From: Eisenbergiella sp963559585
GTDB taxonomy: Bacteria > Bacillota > Clostridia > Lachnospirales > Lachnospiraceae
Assembly: GCA_963559585.1 (NCBI GenBank)
Contig: CAUWLJ010000009.1
Location: 1 to 64,000 of the forward strand
Reading direction: 5' to 3'
DNA length: 64,000 bases
In this document: piece by piece, positions 34,294 to 42,010 of the stretch
Layout of the letters: every line of letters begins with the position of its first letter
How positions within the stretch are numbered: position 1 is the stretch's first letter
Made by a program: the position numbers and the translations under genes
The notes under the pieces: model-generated
Told to the model about the DNA's origin: nothing
The model's input: only the letters and a program-made list of their open reading frames with translations
Database searches by the model: none

Positions 34294-34752
34294 TCACCCC
34301 AATCTGGATTCTCTGGAGCCGCTGGTCTGGTTGGAGACGAATTCCTCTATCATCTGTTCTTCGCTTTTCTGAACGATCTGTTCATATTCCCGGAACTTCT
34401 TCTCCTTCAGCTTTTCAATGGAGGCGGTCTCCATTCTGGCATGAATCACTTCCTGCCGTTTGTTTTCTTCGCGGACATGGAGACGGTCTATCATATCCTG
34501 CTTTTTCTCCACCTCTGTCATGATCCGCCGGAAATATCTATCGTAAATCTGCAGGGAGGCAGCGCTGAAGCCGCCCTCCAGCTCCTGTTCTCTCTGCTGT
34601 GCCTGAACGGTATAAAGACCCTCCAGCTCTTCCTTTTCCTTTTCCCTGTCCACGATCGCCTTCATGATCTGGGCATGCTCACTTTTCAGATTGTTCTCAA
34701 TCTGTCCTTTATAATGCAGAACCTTATCCAGCGGGAAGTCAAATACCTTCAT
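34294..34752 (-). CDS. fliJ: Flagellar export protein FliJ (152 aa)
   Basis: A long coiled-coil protein (MKVFDFPLDKVLHYKGQIEN... REEQMIEEF) located between fliI and fliK; FliJ is the stalk in the export ATPase. Sequence conservation is always low in this family, so context carries much of the assignment. Followed by a 98-nt gap before fliK with no clear signal. Confidence 0.9.
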   Translation of the reverse strand: MKVFDFPLDKVLHYKGQIENNLKSEHAQIMKAIVDREKEKEELEGLYTVQAQQREQELEGGFSAASLQIYDRYFRRIMTEVEKKQDMIDRLHVREENKRQEVIHARMETASIEKLKEKKFREYEQIVQKSEEQMIEEFVSNQTSGSRESRLG

Positions 34753-34777
34753 TTCAACTCACACCTTTCATCGTTCA

Positions 34778-36079
34778 CTACTGCAAAAGGGCCTTCATCT
34801 GTCTGCAGGATTCCTCCAGCGTAACCGTTTCCTCAATCTCCTGCTGAAGAAATGCGTTCACGCCGTTGATCTTGGATACCGCGTAGTCCAGCTTGGGATT
34901 GGAACCGGCCTTGTAGGCTCCAATGGAAATCAGATCCTCGTTCTGCTGGTATACGCTCAGGATGTCCCGGATGCCTGACGCCGCCTCCCGGTGCTCCTTC
35001 GGCACGATATTGGTCATCAGACGGGAAATGCTGGCTCCCACATCGATGGCGGGGAAGTGTCCTCTGTTGGCCAGCTTTCTGCTCAGGACGATATGGCCGT
35101 CCAGAATACCCCGCACCGTATCCGCCACCGGCTCGTTGGTATCGTCACCCTCTACCAGAACCGTATAGACGCCGGTGATGGAGCCCTTCTGGAACTTGCC
35201 GCTTCGCTCCAGAAGCTTGGGGAACTCCGCATAGATGGAGGGCGTATAGCCTCTGGCCACCGGCGGCTCTCCGCTGGCCAGCCCGATCTCTCTCTGGGCC
35301 ATGGCAAAACGGGTGAGGGAGTCCATCATCAGCAGCACGTCCTTGCCCTGATCCTTGAAGTATTCCGCAATGGTGGTCGCCACCATGGGGCACTTCATAC
35401 GGAGCATGGCGGGCTGATCGGAGGTGGCCACGATGAGGATGGAACGCTTCATTCCCTCCGGCCCCAGATCCTTTTCAATAAATTCCCTTACCTCACGCCC
35501 ACGCTCTCCCACCAGGGCGATCACATTGATGTCCGCGGTCACGTTCCTGGCAATCATGCCCAGCAGGGTGCTCTTTCCCACACCGCTGCCTGCAAAAATC
35601 CCGATCCTCTGCCCTTTCCCAATGGTGTTCAGGCCGTCTATGGCCTTCACGCCGAACTGGAGCGTCTCATTGATGGGCGGACGGCTCAGCGGGTTGATGT
35701 CCGGATTCTCCACATAATAGAAGCGGGAGGAGGGAAAGGCCGGGCCATCGTCCATTGGCCTGCCAAGGGCGTCGATCACCCTTCCTCTTAAAAATTCCCC
35801 CACCGGGATTTTCAGCCGCTTCTTGGTGTTGCGCACGAAGCTTCCCGCGCCGATGCCGTTCATGTTCTCGTAGGCCATCAGCTGGATCCGGTCCTCCCGA
35901 AAGCCCACTACCTCAGCGGGGATCTGTTTCTTCTGCTCCTCATTGTAGATCATCACAATGTCGCCGATATTGGCGGAGCCGCCGGATGCCTCCATGGACA
36001 TTCCCACTATATTATCAATTTTACCAATGTAGCTGACCGTTTCTGCGGAAGCGATCAGACCGGGAAGATCCTTCAGCAT
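34778..36079 (-). CDS. fliI: Flagellar export ATPase FliI (433 aa)
   Basis: Walker A GIFAGSGVGKSTLLGMIA (about residues 160-178), the REVREFIEKDLG loop, Walker B VLLMMDSLTRFAMAQREIGL and the family sequence SGEPPVARGYTPSIYAEFPK. Length matches. AAGGAG 7 nt before the ATG. Powers or activates the export gate with FliH and FliJ. Confidence 0.98.
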   Translation of the reverse strand: MLKDLPGLIASAETVSYIGKIDNIVGMSMEASGGSANIGDIVMIYNEEQKKQIPAEVVGFREDRIQLMAYENMNGIGAGSFVRNTKKRLKIPVGEFLRGRVIDALGRPMDDGPAFPSSRFYYVENPDINPLSRPPINETLQFGVKAIDGLNTIGKGQRIGIFAGSGVGKSTLLGMIARNVTADINVIALVGERGREVREFIEKDLGPEGMKRSILIVATSDQPAMLRMKCPMVATTIAEYFKDQGKDVLLMMDSLTRFAMAQREIGLASGEPPVARGYTPSIYAEFPKLLERSGKFQKGSITGVYTVLVEGDDTNEPVADTVRGILDGHIVLSRKLANRGHFPAIDVGASISRLMTNIVPKEHREAASGIRDILSVYQQNEDLISIGAYKAGSNPKLDYAVSKINGVNAFLQQEIEETVTLEESCRQMKALLQ

Positions 36080-36103
36080 CTTATCTCTCCTTCCGCCCTG
36101 CGC

Positions 36104-36913
36104 TTACAGGCGGGCGTTGTTCAGAATGTCCTTCACATTCTCAAGCTGGGTGGCGGCGCTGGCATCGATGATCTCGTTTGGCATCTCAATGATGCAGGTG
36201 CCTTCCTCCGCTTCCTCCATCATGACGATCTTCACATTGTCGGAGATCCTGGCAAGCTCCGTCAGAAGCTCTCTGTCTCCTCTTAAATCCATTCCCGCCT
36301 CATCTTTTCCCACATAGATCTTCACCCAGGCTGTTTTCTTCAGCTTGTCGGTGGAGGCCAGGATCATTCTCTTGACGATCTGTGAGCTGTTCTTCAGGCT
36401 GATCCGCATGATCTTCTCTGCCACAGCCAGGCTGATGTCCTTCAGATCGTCCAGATATTCCTCCATCACCTTATCCCTGGCCCGGTCCATCTGGCGGACG
36501 TAGGAGGCAATCCTCTTTTTCAGGGCCTCCCGCTCCGCCTCGAGAGCGGTCTGGTGTTCCTGATAGGCCTGCGTCTTTCCTTCCTCCCAGCCCAGCTCAT
36601 ATCCTTCCTTCTTTCCTTCCTCAGCCGCTTCCTTCTTAATTCTCTCGCTCTGCTTCCTGGCTTCGTCCAGAATCTCCTTGGAACGCTTCACACTCTTGCG
36701 AAGCATCTCGTCCGCCTGCTCCTGCAGCCTTTCCAGACGGCGCTGCTCCCACGCTCTGCGTTCCTCCTCCTCCTGATCGTGAAGCTCCTTCAGGCGAAGC
36801 TGCCCATCCCTCTGCCCGGCCGGCTTCTCCTCCTGTTCAGCAATCTCCGCCAGCACGAAATCATCTATCTTAGGCTCTTTCTTCTCCTCAAGAGGCTCAT
36901 ACAATAATTTCAT
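36104..36913 (-). CDS. fliH: Export ATPase regulator FliH (269 aa)
   Basis: Highly charged coiled-coil N-terminal half (residues ~30-130), then the conserved VMEEYLDDLKDISLAVAEKI and the IVKRMILASTDKLKKTAWVK region. The ATG at 36911-36913 has AAGGG 8 nt upstream; a GTG three codons earlier is possible. It overlaps the fliG end by 17 nt. Confidence 0.92.
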   Translation of the reverse strand: MKLLYEPLEEKKEPKIDDFVLAEIAEQEEKPAGQRDGQLRLKELHDQEEEERRAWEQRRLERLQEQADEMLRKSVKRSKEILDEARKQSERIKKEAAEEGKKEGYELGWEEGKTQAYQEHQTALEAEREALKKRIASYVRQMDRARDKVMEEYLDDLKDISLAVAEKIMRISLKNSSQIVKRMILASTDKLKKTAWVKIYVGKDEAGMDLRGDRELLTELARISDNVKIVMMEEAEEGTCIIEMPNEIIDASAATQLENVKDILNNARL

Positions 36914-37904
36914 CCTTACCACCCTTGTTCAGCACAACCTGGCCTTCTTCCTCCAGGCGGCGGATCGTGTTGACAATCCTCTGCTGTGCCTCCTCGACGT
37001 CACGCAGACGCACATTGACGGTAACCTCCAGGTCCGCCTGTATGGACTCGGCCATTCTGGAGGACATGTTTCTGTAGAAAAGCTTCTTCATCTCGTCGCT
37101 TGCGTTCTTCAATGCGTATACAATATCGCGCATATCGCACTCGCGCACGAATCTCTGGATGGTGATGCTGTCCATGTCCAGAATATCTTCAAATACAAGC
37201 ATCCTCTTCCTGATCTCATCCGTCAGGTCGCGATCCTGCTTGTAGAGCTCGTCAAAGATCATCTTCTCATTGCTTCTATCCATATGGTTCATCACGTCAG
37301 CAATGTAATCGATGCCGCCCACAGTGGTAAAATCGGTGGTCATGATGCTGTCGAAGTTCTTGCGCAGCCTTGCCTCCACGGCCTTAATGGCCTCCGGGGA
37401 TGCGCTTTCCATCCGGGCAATGCAGGTCACCACGGCAATCCTCTTTTCCTCCGGCAGCTCGGATATGATCTGGGCCGCCTTCTCGGAATCGGTGTAGGAA
37501 AGCACCAGCGCTATGGTCTGAGGCCGTTCATGATGAAGCACCGTGTAAAGGTTCTTGCTGTCCGTCTTGCGGATAAACTCAAAGGATCTGTTCTTCAGGT
37601 ACTTGGTCACCTTGCTTAACAGCTCGCTGGCCGTACTCTCGCCATAGGCCCGCTCCAGGACGCTTCTGGCGTATTCCAGTCCGCCGTCCGTCACAAACTT
37701 CTGGGTCAGGCAGGTCTTGTAGAATTCATCCAGCACCTGCTCCGAGGTCTCCGCCTCCAGCCTGCCCAGCTTGGCCACCTCCACGGTCAGCTTCTCCACA
37801 TCGTCCTCGCTCAGGTACTTGTAGATCTGGGACGCCTTATCCGCGCCAAGGGCCACAATCACCGCCGCCGCCTTCTGCTCCGGCAGAAGTCTAGTCTCAC
37901 TCAT
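36897..37904 (-). CDS. fliG: Flagellar switch protein FliG (335 aa)
   Basis: LPEQKAAAVIVALGADKASQ at the start, HHERPQTIALVLSYTDSEKA in the middle and the torque domain FVRECDMRDIVYALKNASDE at the end. The ATG MSETRLLP at 37902-37904 has a perfect GGAGGTGAT 4 nt upstream, preferred over the in-frame MAEVIRM 18 nt earlier. It overlaps fliF by 8 nt. Confidence 0.97.
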   Translation of the reverse strand: MSETRLLPEQKAAAVIVALGADKASQIYKYLSEDDVEKLTVEVAKLGRLEAETSEQVLDEFYKTCLTQKFVTDGGLEYARSVLERAYGESTASELLSKVTKYLKNRSFEFIRKTDSKNLYTVLHHERPQTIALVLSYTDSEKAAQIISELPEEKRIAVVTCIARMESASPEAIKAVEARLRKNFDSIMTTDFTTVGGIDYIADVMNHMDRSNEKMIFDELYKQDRDLTDEIRKRMLVFEDILDMDSITIQRFVRECDMRDIVYALKNASDEMKKLFYRNMSSRMAESIQADLEVTVNVRLRDVEEAQQRIVNTIRRLEEEGQVVLNKGGKDEIIV

Positions 37905-39495
37905 TCTTATCACCTCCGCCAAGCCACTCTCTCAGAAGCTGTGCCGCGATCTCCGGGTTCTGCTCCGTAAATTCTCTCACGTTCTGGCGGGAATTAGCCG
38001 CCTCCTCGTTCTGAAGGTTTACGATCTCAGGATTCTTCACCACAGGGATCTCAGGCTGGCTCTGCTGCTTCGCAGCCTCCTCCTTCAGACGTTTCTTCTT
38101 CTTCCTGCGCGCATTCAGGAGCATGAACAGGAAAATCAGAAGCAGCAGGATGGCGCAGCCGATGGCCAGCAGATACCAGTTCTGCTCCAGGGCTTCCATG
38201 AAACGCTCGAAGGGCTGTACCGTATCGTCCACCTCCTGAAGGAAGGGTGCAAACATGACGGTGATCTTCTCGTCCTGCTGATCCGGCTCCACACCGGCCG
38301 CGTTGCCGATCAGAGACTTCAGCTGATTCTGGTTGATCTCCTGGCTTCCCGCCGTATTGCTGTTGATTACCGCAGAAATGCTCAGCTCATCCAGCACTCC
38401 GGGGCTGATCTCACCCTGCTCCTTGATCTGGTTTACCAGATATTCCCGCTCTACAGCGCTGGCGGAATAGCTTTCTCCGCCCTCGCCCTCCACCGTATTA
38501 TAATTGGTAATATCCGCATTGGTCTCTGCCCCGGCCACGCCGCCTTCCGCTCCGCCGCCCTGGCCCTGCTCGTTCTGCAGGCTCTCTTTGGAAACGATGC
38601 CCTGCTTGTCCTGCTCGTCGATCTTGTCCGGGGTGGTGTAGGTGATGCTCTCCCGGATCAGCCGTTCCATGTTAACGCTGGCCTTTACGGATACCCGCAC
38701 ATTTCCGTCGCCGTATACAGGCGTGAGCAGATTGACCACCTTGGCAGCGATCTCGTTCTCTATGGTTCTTGCAAGAGCCGCAGAATCACCGCTGATAAAG
38801 TCCTTCTCGTCACTGTTGGAAAGCTCTATGCCGTTTTCATCAAATACGGATACATCGTCCGCCTCCAGCCCTGCCACGCTGTGCGCCACCAGATTCTGGA
38901 TCCCCGCCGCGCTCTCCGGGCTGAGGCTCTGCCCCTCTTTCATCTGCACAACAACGGATGCAGACGCTTTCGTTTCTTCTGCATCCTTCTGAAGCACATA
39001 TTTCTGCTGTTCGCCAAGGGCGATGGTCACCTTTGCATCTTTTACGTTATCAAACAGGCTGATGGTAGCGCCCAGGCGGTTCTGCAGATCATAAAGCTTG
39101 TAGGTATCCGCATCGGATTCCGTCGTCATGCCGCCCGCATTGTTGATGAACACATCATAAGAGAAGCCGCTCTTGGGATAGCCCTCGTAAGCAAGGCTGG
39201 CACGCAGCTGGTCTTCCTGCTCGCTGGGCACCACAATGTCCCCGTTTGGCTTCAGCTGGTACTCGATCCCCATCTCCTGAAGCTTCTGCCCGATAGCTGC
39301 CGCATCCTCCTGCGTCACCTCCGAGTACAGAACCGAATACTCCTGATGGTTCAGAAGCAGCGCCAGCACCACCGCTCCAACGATCAAAACCGGAAGCCCG
39401 ATCAGGAGCACTTTCCGTATTCCGCCGGGGATCTTCCCCAGCAATCCCTTTATCTTCTCCAGGATCTCTCCTGTTATCTTCTTTACCTTTTCCAC
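37897..39495 (-). CDS. fliF: MS-ring protein FliF (532 aa)
   Basis: N-terminal helix VLLIGLPVLIVGAVVLALLL, the ring-building motifs (EYSVLYSEVTQEDAAAIGQK and KVTIALGEQQKYVLQKD-type segments) and a C-terminal membrane helix near residues 425-447 followed by a basic tail and the FliG-binding end EQNPEIAAQLLREWL. The only start is GTG at 39493-39495 with a weak ribosome site. Confidence 0.97.
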   Translation of the reverse strand: MEKVKKITGEILEKIKGLLGKIPGGIRKVLLIGLPVLIVGAVVLALLLNHQEYSVLYSEVTQEDAAAIGQKLQEMGIEYQLKPNGDIVVPSEQEDQLRASLAYEGYPKSGFSYDVFINNAGGMTTESDADTYKLYDLQNRLGATISLFDNVKDAKVTIALGEQQKYVLQKDAEETKASASVVVQMKEGQSLSPESAAGIQNLVAHSVAGLEADDVSVFDENGIELSNSDEKDFISGDSAALARTIENEIAAKVVNLLTPVYGDGNVRVSVKASVNMERLIRESITYTTPDKIDEQDKQGIVSKESLQNEQGQGGGAEGGVAGAETNADITNYNTVEGEGGESYSASAVEREYLVNQIKEQGEISPGVLDELSISAVINSNTAGSQEINQNQLKSLIGNAAGVEPDQQDEKITVMFAPFLQEVDDTVQPFERFMEALEQNWYLLAIGCAILLLLIFLFMLLNARRKKKKRLKEEAAKQQSQPEIPVVKNPEIVNLQNEEAANSRQNVREFTEQNPEIAAQLLREWLGGGDKNE

Positions 39496-39539
39496 TTTTC
39501 TCTACTCTTTTCTGCCGTCTTCTCCACACACATGCCCCA

Positions 39540-39848
39540 TTACAGGCTGATACGCATCAGTTCATTGTAAGCGTCCAGCGTCTTGGTGCGCAGCTGCGCC
39601 AGAAGATCCACGGACAGCTGTGCCTCAGCGAGGGCCGCCGTCAGCTCGTGGGGCCTGTCCAGCTGTCCTGTGGCCAGCAGATACTCCTTTTCCTCCACCG
39701 CGCTCTCCGTCTCCTTCACGGTGTCAATCATGCTGCGGAACATATCTCCGAACACGGAGCCGCCCTCTGCCCCCGATACTGCCCGGGCCTGCTCCCCCGC
39801 CTGTCCCAGAGAGCCAAACTGAATGGGTGTGATAAACTGTGTATCCAT
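39540..39848 (-). CDS. fliE: Hook-basal body protein FliE (102 aa)
   Basis: The C-terminal half (DRPHELTAALAEAQLSVDLL, AQLRTKTLDAYNELMRISL) is the FliE signature. FliE links the MS ring to the rod. AAGGAG lies 8 nt before the ATG. It follows flgB by 99 nt where flgC would normally be. Confidence 0.96.
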   Translation of the reverse strand: MDTQFITPIQFGSLGQAGEQARAVSGAEGGSVFGDMFRSMIDTVKETESAVEEKEYLLATGQLDRPHELTAALAEAQLSVDLLAQLRTKTLDAYNELMRISL

Positions 39849-39947
39849 CTCTTTTTCTCCTTATCGTACCTTTTGTTTTCCCTTTATCTCCCCGGCCGCC
39901 CCTGCCGGCTGCTCCTGTCAAAAAGCCTTATGGCCGGGCCGTCCGGG

Positions 39948-40331
39948 TCAGCCCCTGATCACGGTTCTGAGGCGGTTCCAGTCGCTGTTCAGCGCATTCT
40001 GGGCATACTGATACTGCAGGGCCGTCCGGGTCATCTCCACCATCTCGGAGTCTGTATTTACGTTGTTTCCATCCAGCCTTGCAGTCTCGTTATCCGTTAC
40101 ATGCACCTGATACTCCGTGCCGTCGAGGGCCTCCCTCAGGCCTCCGGGGCGTCTTTCCGTCTGGGCATTTCTCAGTCTCCGCTCCAGCTCCTCCTCAAAG
40201 GTAACGTAGCGGGCCTTATACCCAGGCGTATCCACGTTGGCAAGGTTATTTGCAATGACCTCCTGCTTCTTCCACAGGAAATCCATGGACTTTCGCATCA
40301 GCTGCATGGAATTCCCAAAAATCTCCGCCAT
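39948..40331 (-). CDS. flgB: Proximal rod protein FlgB (127 aa)
   Basis: MAEIFGNSMQLMRKSMDFLW, then NNLANVDTPGYKARYVTFEE and the end EMTRTALQYQYAQNALNSDW mark FlgB. GGAGGG lies 7 nt before the ATG at 40331. An in-frame extension reaches back to an ATG at 40442 through a G9 run but lacks a ribosome site. First gene of the ~28-kb operon. Confidence 0.96.
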   Translation of the reverse strand: MAEIFGNSMQLMRKSMDFLWKKQEVIANNLANVDTPGYKARYVTFEEELERRLRNAQTERRPGGLREALDGTEYQVHVTDNETARLDGNNVNTDSEMVEMTRTALQYQYAQNALNSDWNRLRTVIRG

Positions 40332-40367
40332 TCTGTTCCCTCCTTCACTTCTTCCGCCTGCGGTGAG

Positions 40368-40383
40368 GACATTCGTGAATGTC
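40368..40383. promoter_or_regulatory. 16-bp dyad in the flgB leader (candidate operator)
   Basis: GACATTC-GT-GAATGTC: perfect 7-bp arms around two bases, midway between the promoter and flgB. A nine-base T run (mRNA sense) stands just upstream of it. It is not followed by U residues in the mRNA and so is not a terminator; a repressor site or short regulatory hairpin is possible. Confidence 0.5.
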
Positions 40384-40427
40384 AAAAAAAAAGCAATTCT
40401 CTGCCGTCTCTTTTTTACAGCCGAATT

Positions 40428-40436
40428 CCCCCCCCC
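40428..40436 (-). repeat. G9 homopolymer in the flgB leader
   Basis: Nine consecutive C on the plus strand (G9 in the mRNA), directly after an ATG-TGC that is in frame with flgB. Tracts of this length are prone to slippage. The stretch 40332-40795 between flgB and the divergent membrane-protein gene holds only this tract, the dyad, the promoter at 40491-40520 and A/T-rich sequence. Confidence 0.7.
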
Positions 40437-40490
40437 GCACATTTTTTTCTTTTAGTGGAACCTGCCTTTATACAAGCATATTTTTTCTTT

Positions 40491-40520
40491 ATTGTAGTCT
40501 AACTCCCCCTGTTCAGTCAA
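40491..40520 (-). promoter_or_regulatory. Sigma-A-like promoter of the main flagellar operon
   Basis: On the minus strand TTGACT (40515-40520), an 18-nt spacer and TACAAT (40491-40496). It predicts a start near 40484 and a leader of about 150 nt before flgB. I found no sigma-28 element or recognisable c-di-GMP riboswitch in the leader. Confidence 0.65.
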
Positions 40521-40795
40521 CCTTTAATTCTAAATTTTTTATTAAAGTTTTAACTTAATATCGAATATTACAGCTCGGAATCCAGCTTTTTCTACATCTT
40601 TATGACAATTTTCTCCATTTTTCCCCATTTTTTCTGTATTAAATCGACATATTCCGACACCATCATATTTAACATTTTCTTAACAACTCCGCCCGCCTTT
40701 TTCCTTATTTTTCTGCCAAAATGGACGATACTAAAAAATGATGCCGGATACGGTAAGATCTGCCGTTATTTTGACATCAGAAAGGATTGATTAAA

Positions 40796-41779
40796 ATGAA
40801 AAGCAGGAAAAAGTTTCTGATTCCCCTTATTCTGGCCGTTATTTTTCTGGCTGTGGGAGCCGCCGGAGGCATCTATATCAACAGCCGGAGAACGAACAAC
40901 GCCCCGCCGGATCATTACTTTGCCCGGTCGGAGCAGATTTCTTCCATGACGGATATTGTGGGGGAGCGTTCTTTGGCTGAAGCTGTCCCGGAACCGGTTC
41001 CTTCCGATGCAGAGACGGTTCCTGCCGCTTCCGATGCTGCCGTTTCCGAATCCGCCGCTTCTTTGGAGGGCGAAGAAAACGAGGCTCAGATTGAGGCAGA
41101 TTCTCCTTCCGGGGCAGATTCTCCCGAAGCAAAGGTCTACCGCTACTATTCTTCCGAGAATGCCCGGCAGGATGTGGACAGCTATATCGAATATTTAAAG
41201 ACAGAGAAGCATTTTATCGATGTGACCGATGCACAGAAAGAGGACGCGGAGGATAAGGCGGCTGCCTCTGAAGCCGGGTCTGCCTCTTCCACCGGTTCCG
41301 CTCAGGATGGTGCCGGGGCGGAAAGCCGGAAAAAGGTTCACCGGCTGGCCGGAGCCTCACAGGATTCGGATTCTTACCTGTCCATCACCATCACCGAAGA
41401 AGCGGACGGCTACACCGTCACCACGGTAAAGGAGAATCAGCCCTGGGCCGCCTATTTTACCCAGCTGTGGGATTCCGCTCTGCATCAGGCCGGGACGGAT
41501 AACACCGAGCCTCAGCCTTCCCTTGCGTCTGCGGAGGAAACGGTGCGGACGGCTGACCAGCAGCTTCTGGGCCTGCCCGCTCCCGCCAGCGAATATGAAT
41601 TTATTGCCAAGCGGGGGCTGGTCCGCCTGAACGGAAACGATTATTACTGCGTATCCGCCTACCGTGCCAACGATACCGAAACCTTTGACTATGAAGGCGC
41701 ATATCTTCTGGATGCCTCCTCCGGGAAAATCATGTACCGGTACGATGAGGCCACAGGGGACGCGCAGCTGCTCAGATAA
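40796..41779 (+). CDS. Membrane-anchored extracytoplasmic protein of unknown function (327 aa)
   Basis: An N-terminal basic stretch and one membrane helix (FLIPLILAVIFLAVGAAGGIY) leave the rest outside. Residues ~55-110 are Ala/Glu/Pro/Ser-rich; the later part (SYLSITITEEADGYTVTTVK, YYCVSAYRANDTETFDYEGA) is a small beta domain as in Lachnospiraceae lipoprotein-like proteins. AAAGGA lies 9 nt before the ATG at 40796. It is divergent from flgB. A poor sigma-28-like element (GACGATAC at 40724-40731) precedes it. I do not recognise a family. Confidence 0.75.
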   Translation: MKSRKKFLIPLILAVIFLAVGAAGGIYINSRRTNNAPPDHYFARSEQISSMTDIVGERSLAEAVPEPVPSDAETVPAASDAAVSESAASLEGEENEAQIEADSPSGADSPEAKVYRYYSSENARQDVDSYIEYLKTEKHFIDVTDAQKEDAEDKAAASEAGSASSTGSAQDGAGAESRKKVHRLAGASQDSDSYLSITITEEADGYTVTTVKENQPWAAYFTQLWDSALHQAGTDNTEPQPSLASAEETVRTADQQLLGLPAPASEYEFIAKRGLVRLNGNDYYCVSAYRANDTETFDYEGAYLLDASSGKIMYRYDEATGDAQLLR

Positions 41780-41838
41780 AGCGCTTTGCCGCAGGGCGGC
41801 TGGCAGGGCCCGTTGAAAGGCCTGCCGCTTTCCTGCTG

Positions 41839-41883
41839 AAAAAGCCCTGGCCGGATTTTTCCTGCCAGGGCTTTTTGTTTTTG
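41839..41883. terminator. Strong terminator after the membrane-protein gene, probably bidirectional
   Basis: AAAAAGCCCTGGC and GCCAGGGCTTTTT form a 13-bp stem followed by GTTTTTGGG. The A-run on the left gives a U-run on the minus strand too, so it can also stop transcription coming from the chemoreceptor gene at 42011. Confidence 0.9.
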
Positions 41884-41916
41884 GGTACCGGATCCGTTAC
41901 TGCGGATCTCCCTTTC

Positions 41917-41964
41917 TTTTCCTTCTATCTTCTTTTCCTTCTATCTTCTTTTCCTTCTATTTTC
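41917..41964. repeat. 3 x 16-bp pyrimidine-rich tandem repeat
   Basis: Three copies of TTTTCCTTCTATCTTC (the third with one change) between the terminator and the chemoreceptor stop codon. All-purine on the minus strand. Function unknown. Confidence 0.85.
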
Positions 41965-42010
41965 TCTTCCGGCCGGACCGGCGCTTCTATCCTCTCCACC
42001 CCAGATCAGG

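Noticed and set aside
40332..40442. 37-residue N-terminal extension of FlgB starting before the G9 tract
   Set aside because: In frame, but no ribosome site precedes its ATG, while ATG 40331 has GGAGGG at 7 nt and gives a normal FlgB N-terminus.
40332..40490. c-di-GMP (GEMM) riboswitch in the flgB leader, as known upstream of some Clostridium flagellar operons
   Set aside because: I looked for the conserved GEMM core and tetraloop-receptor segments and found neither; the leader is A/T-rich with homopolymers and one dyad.
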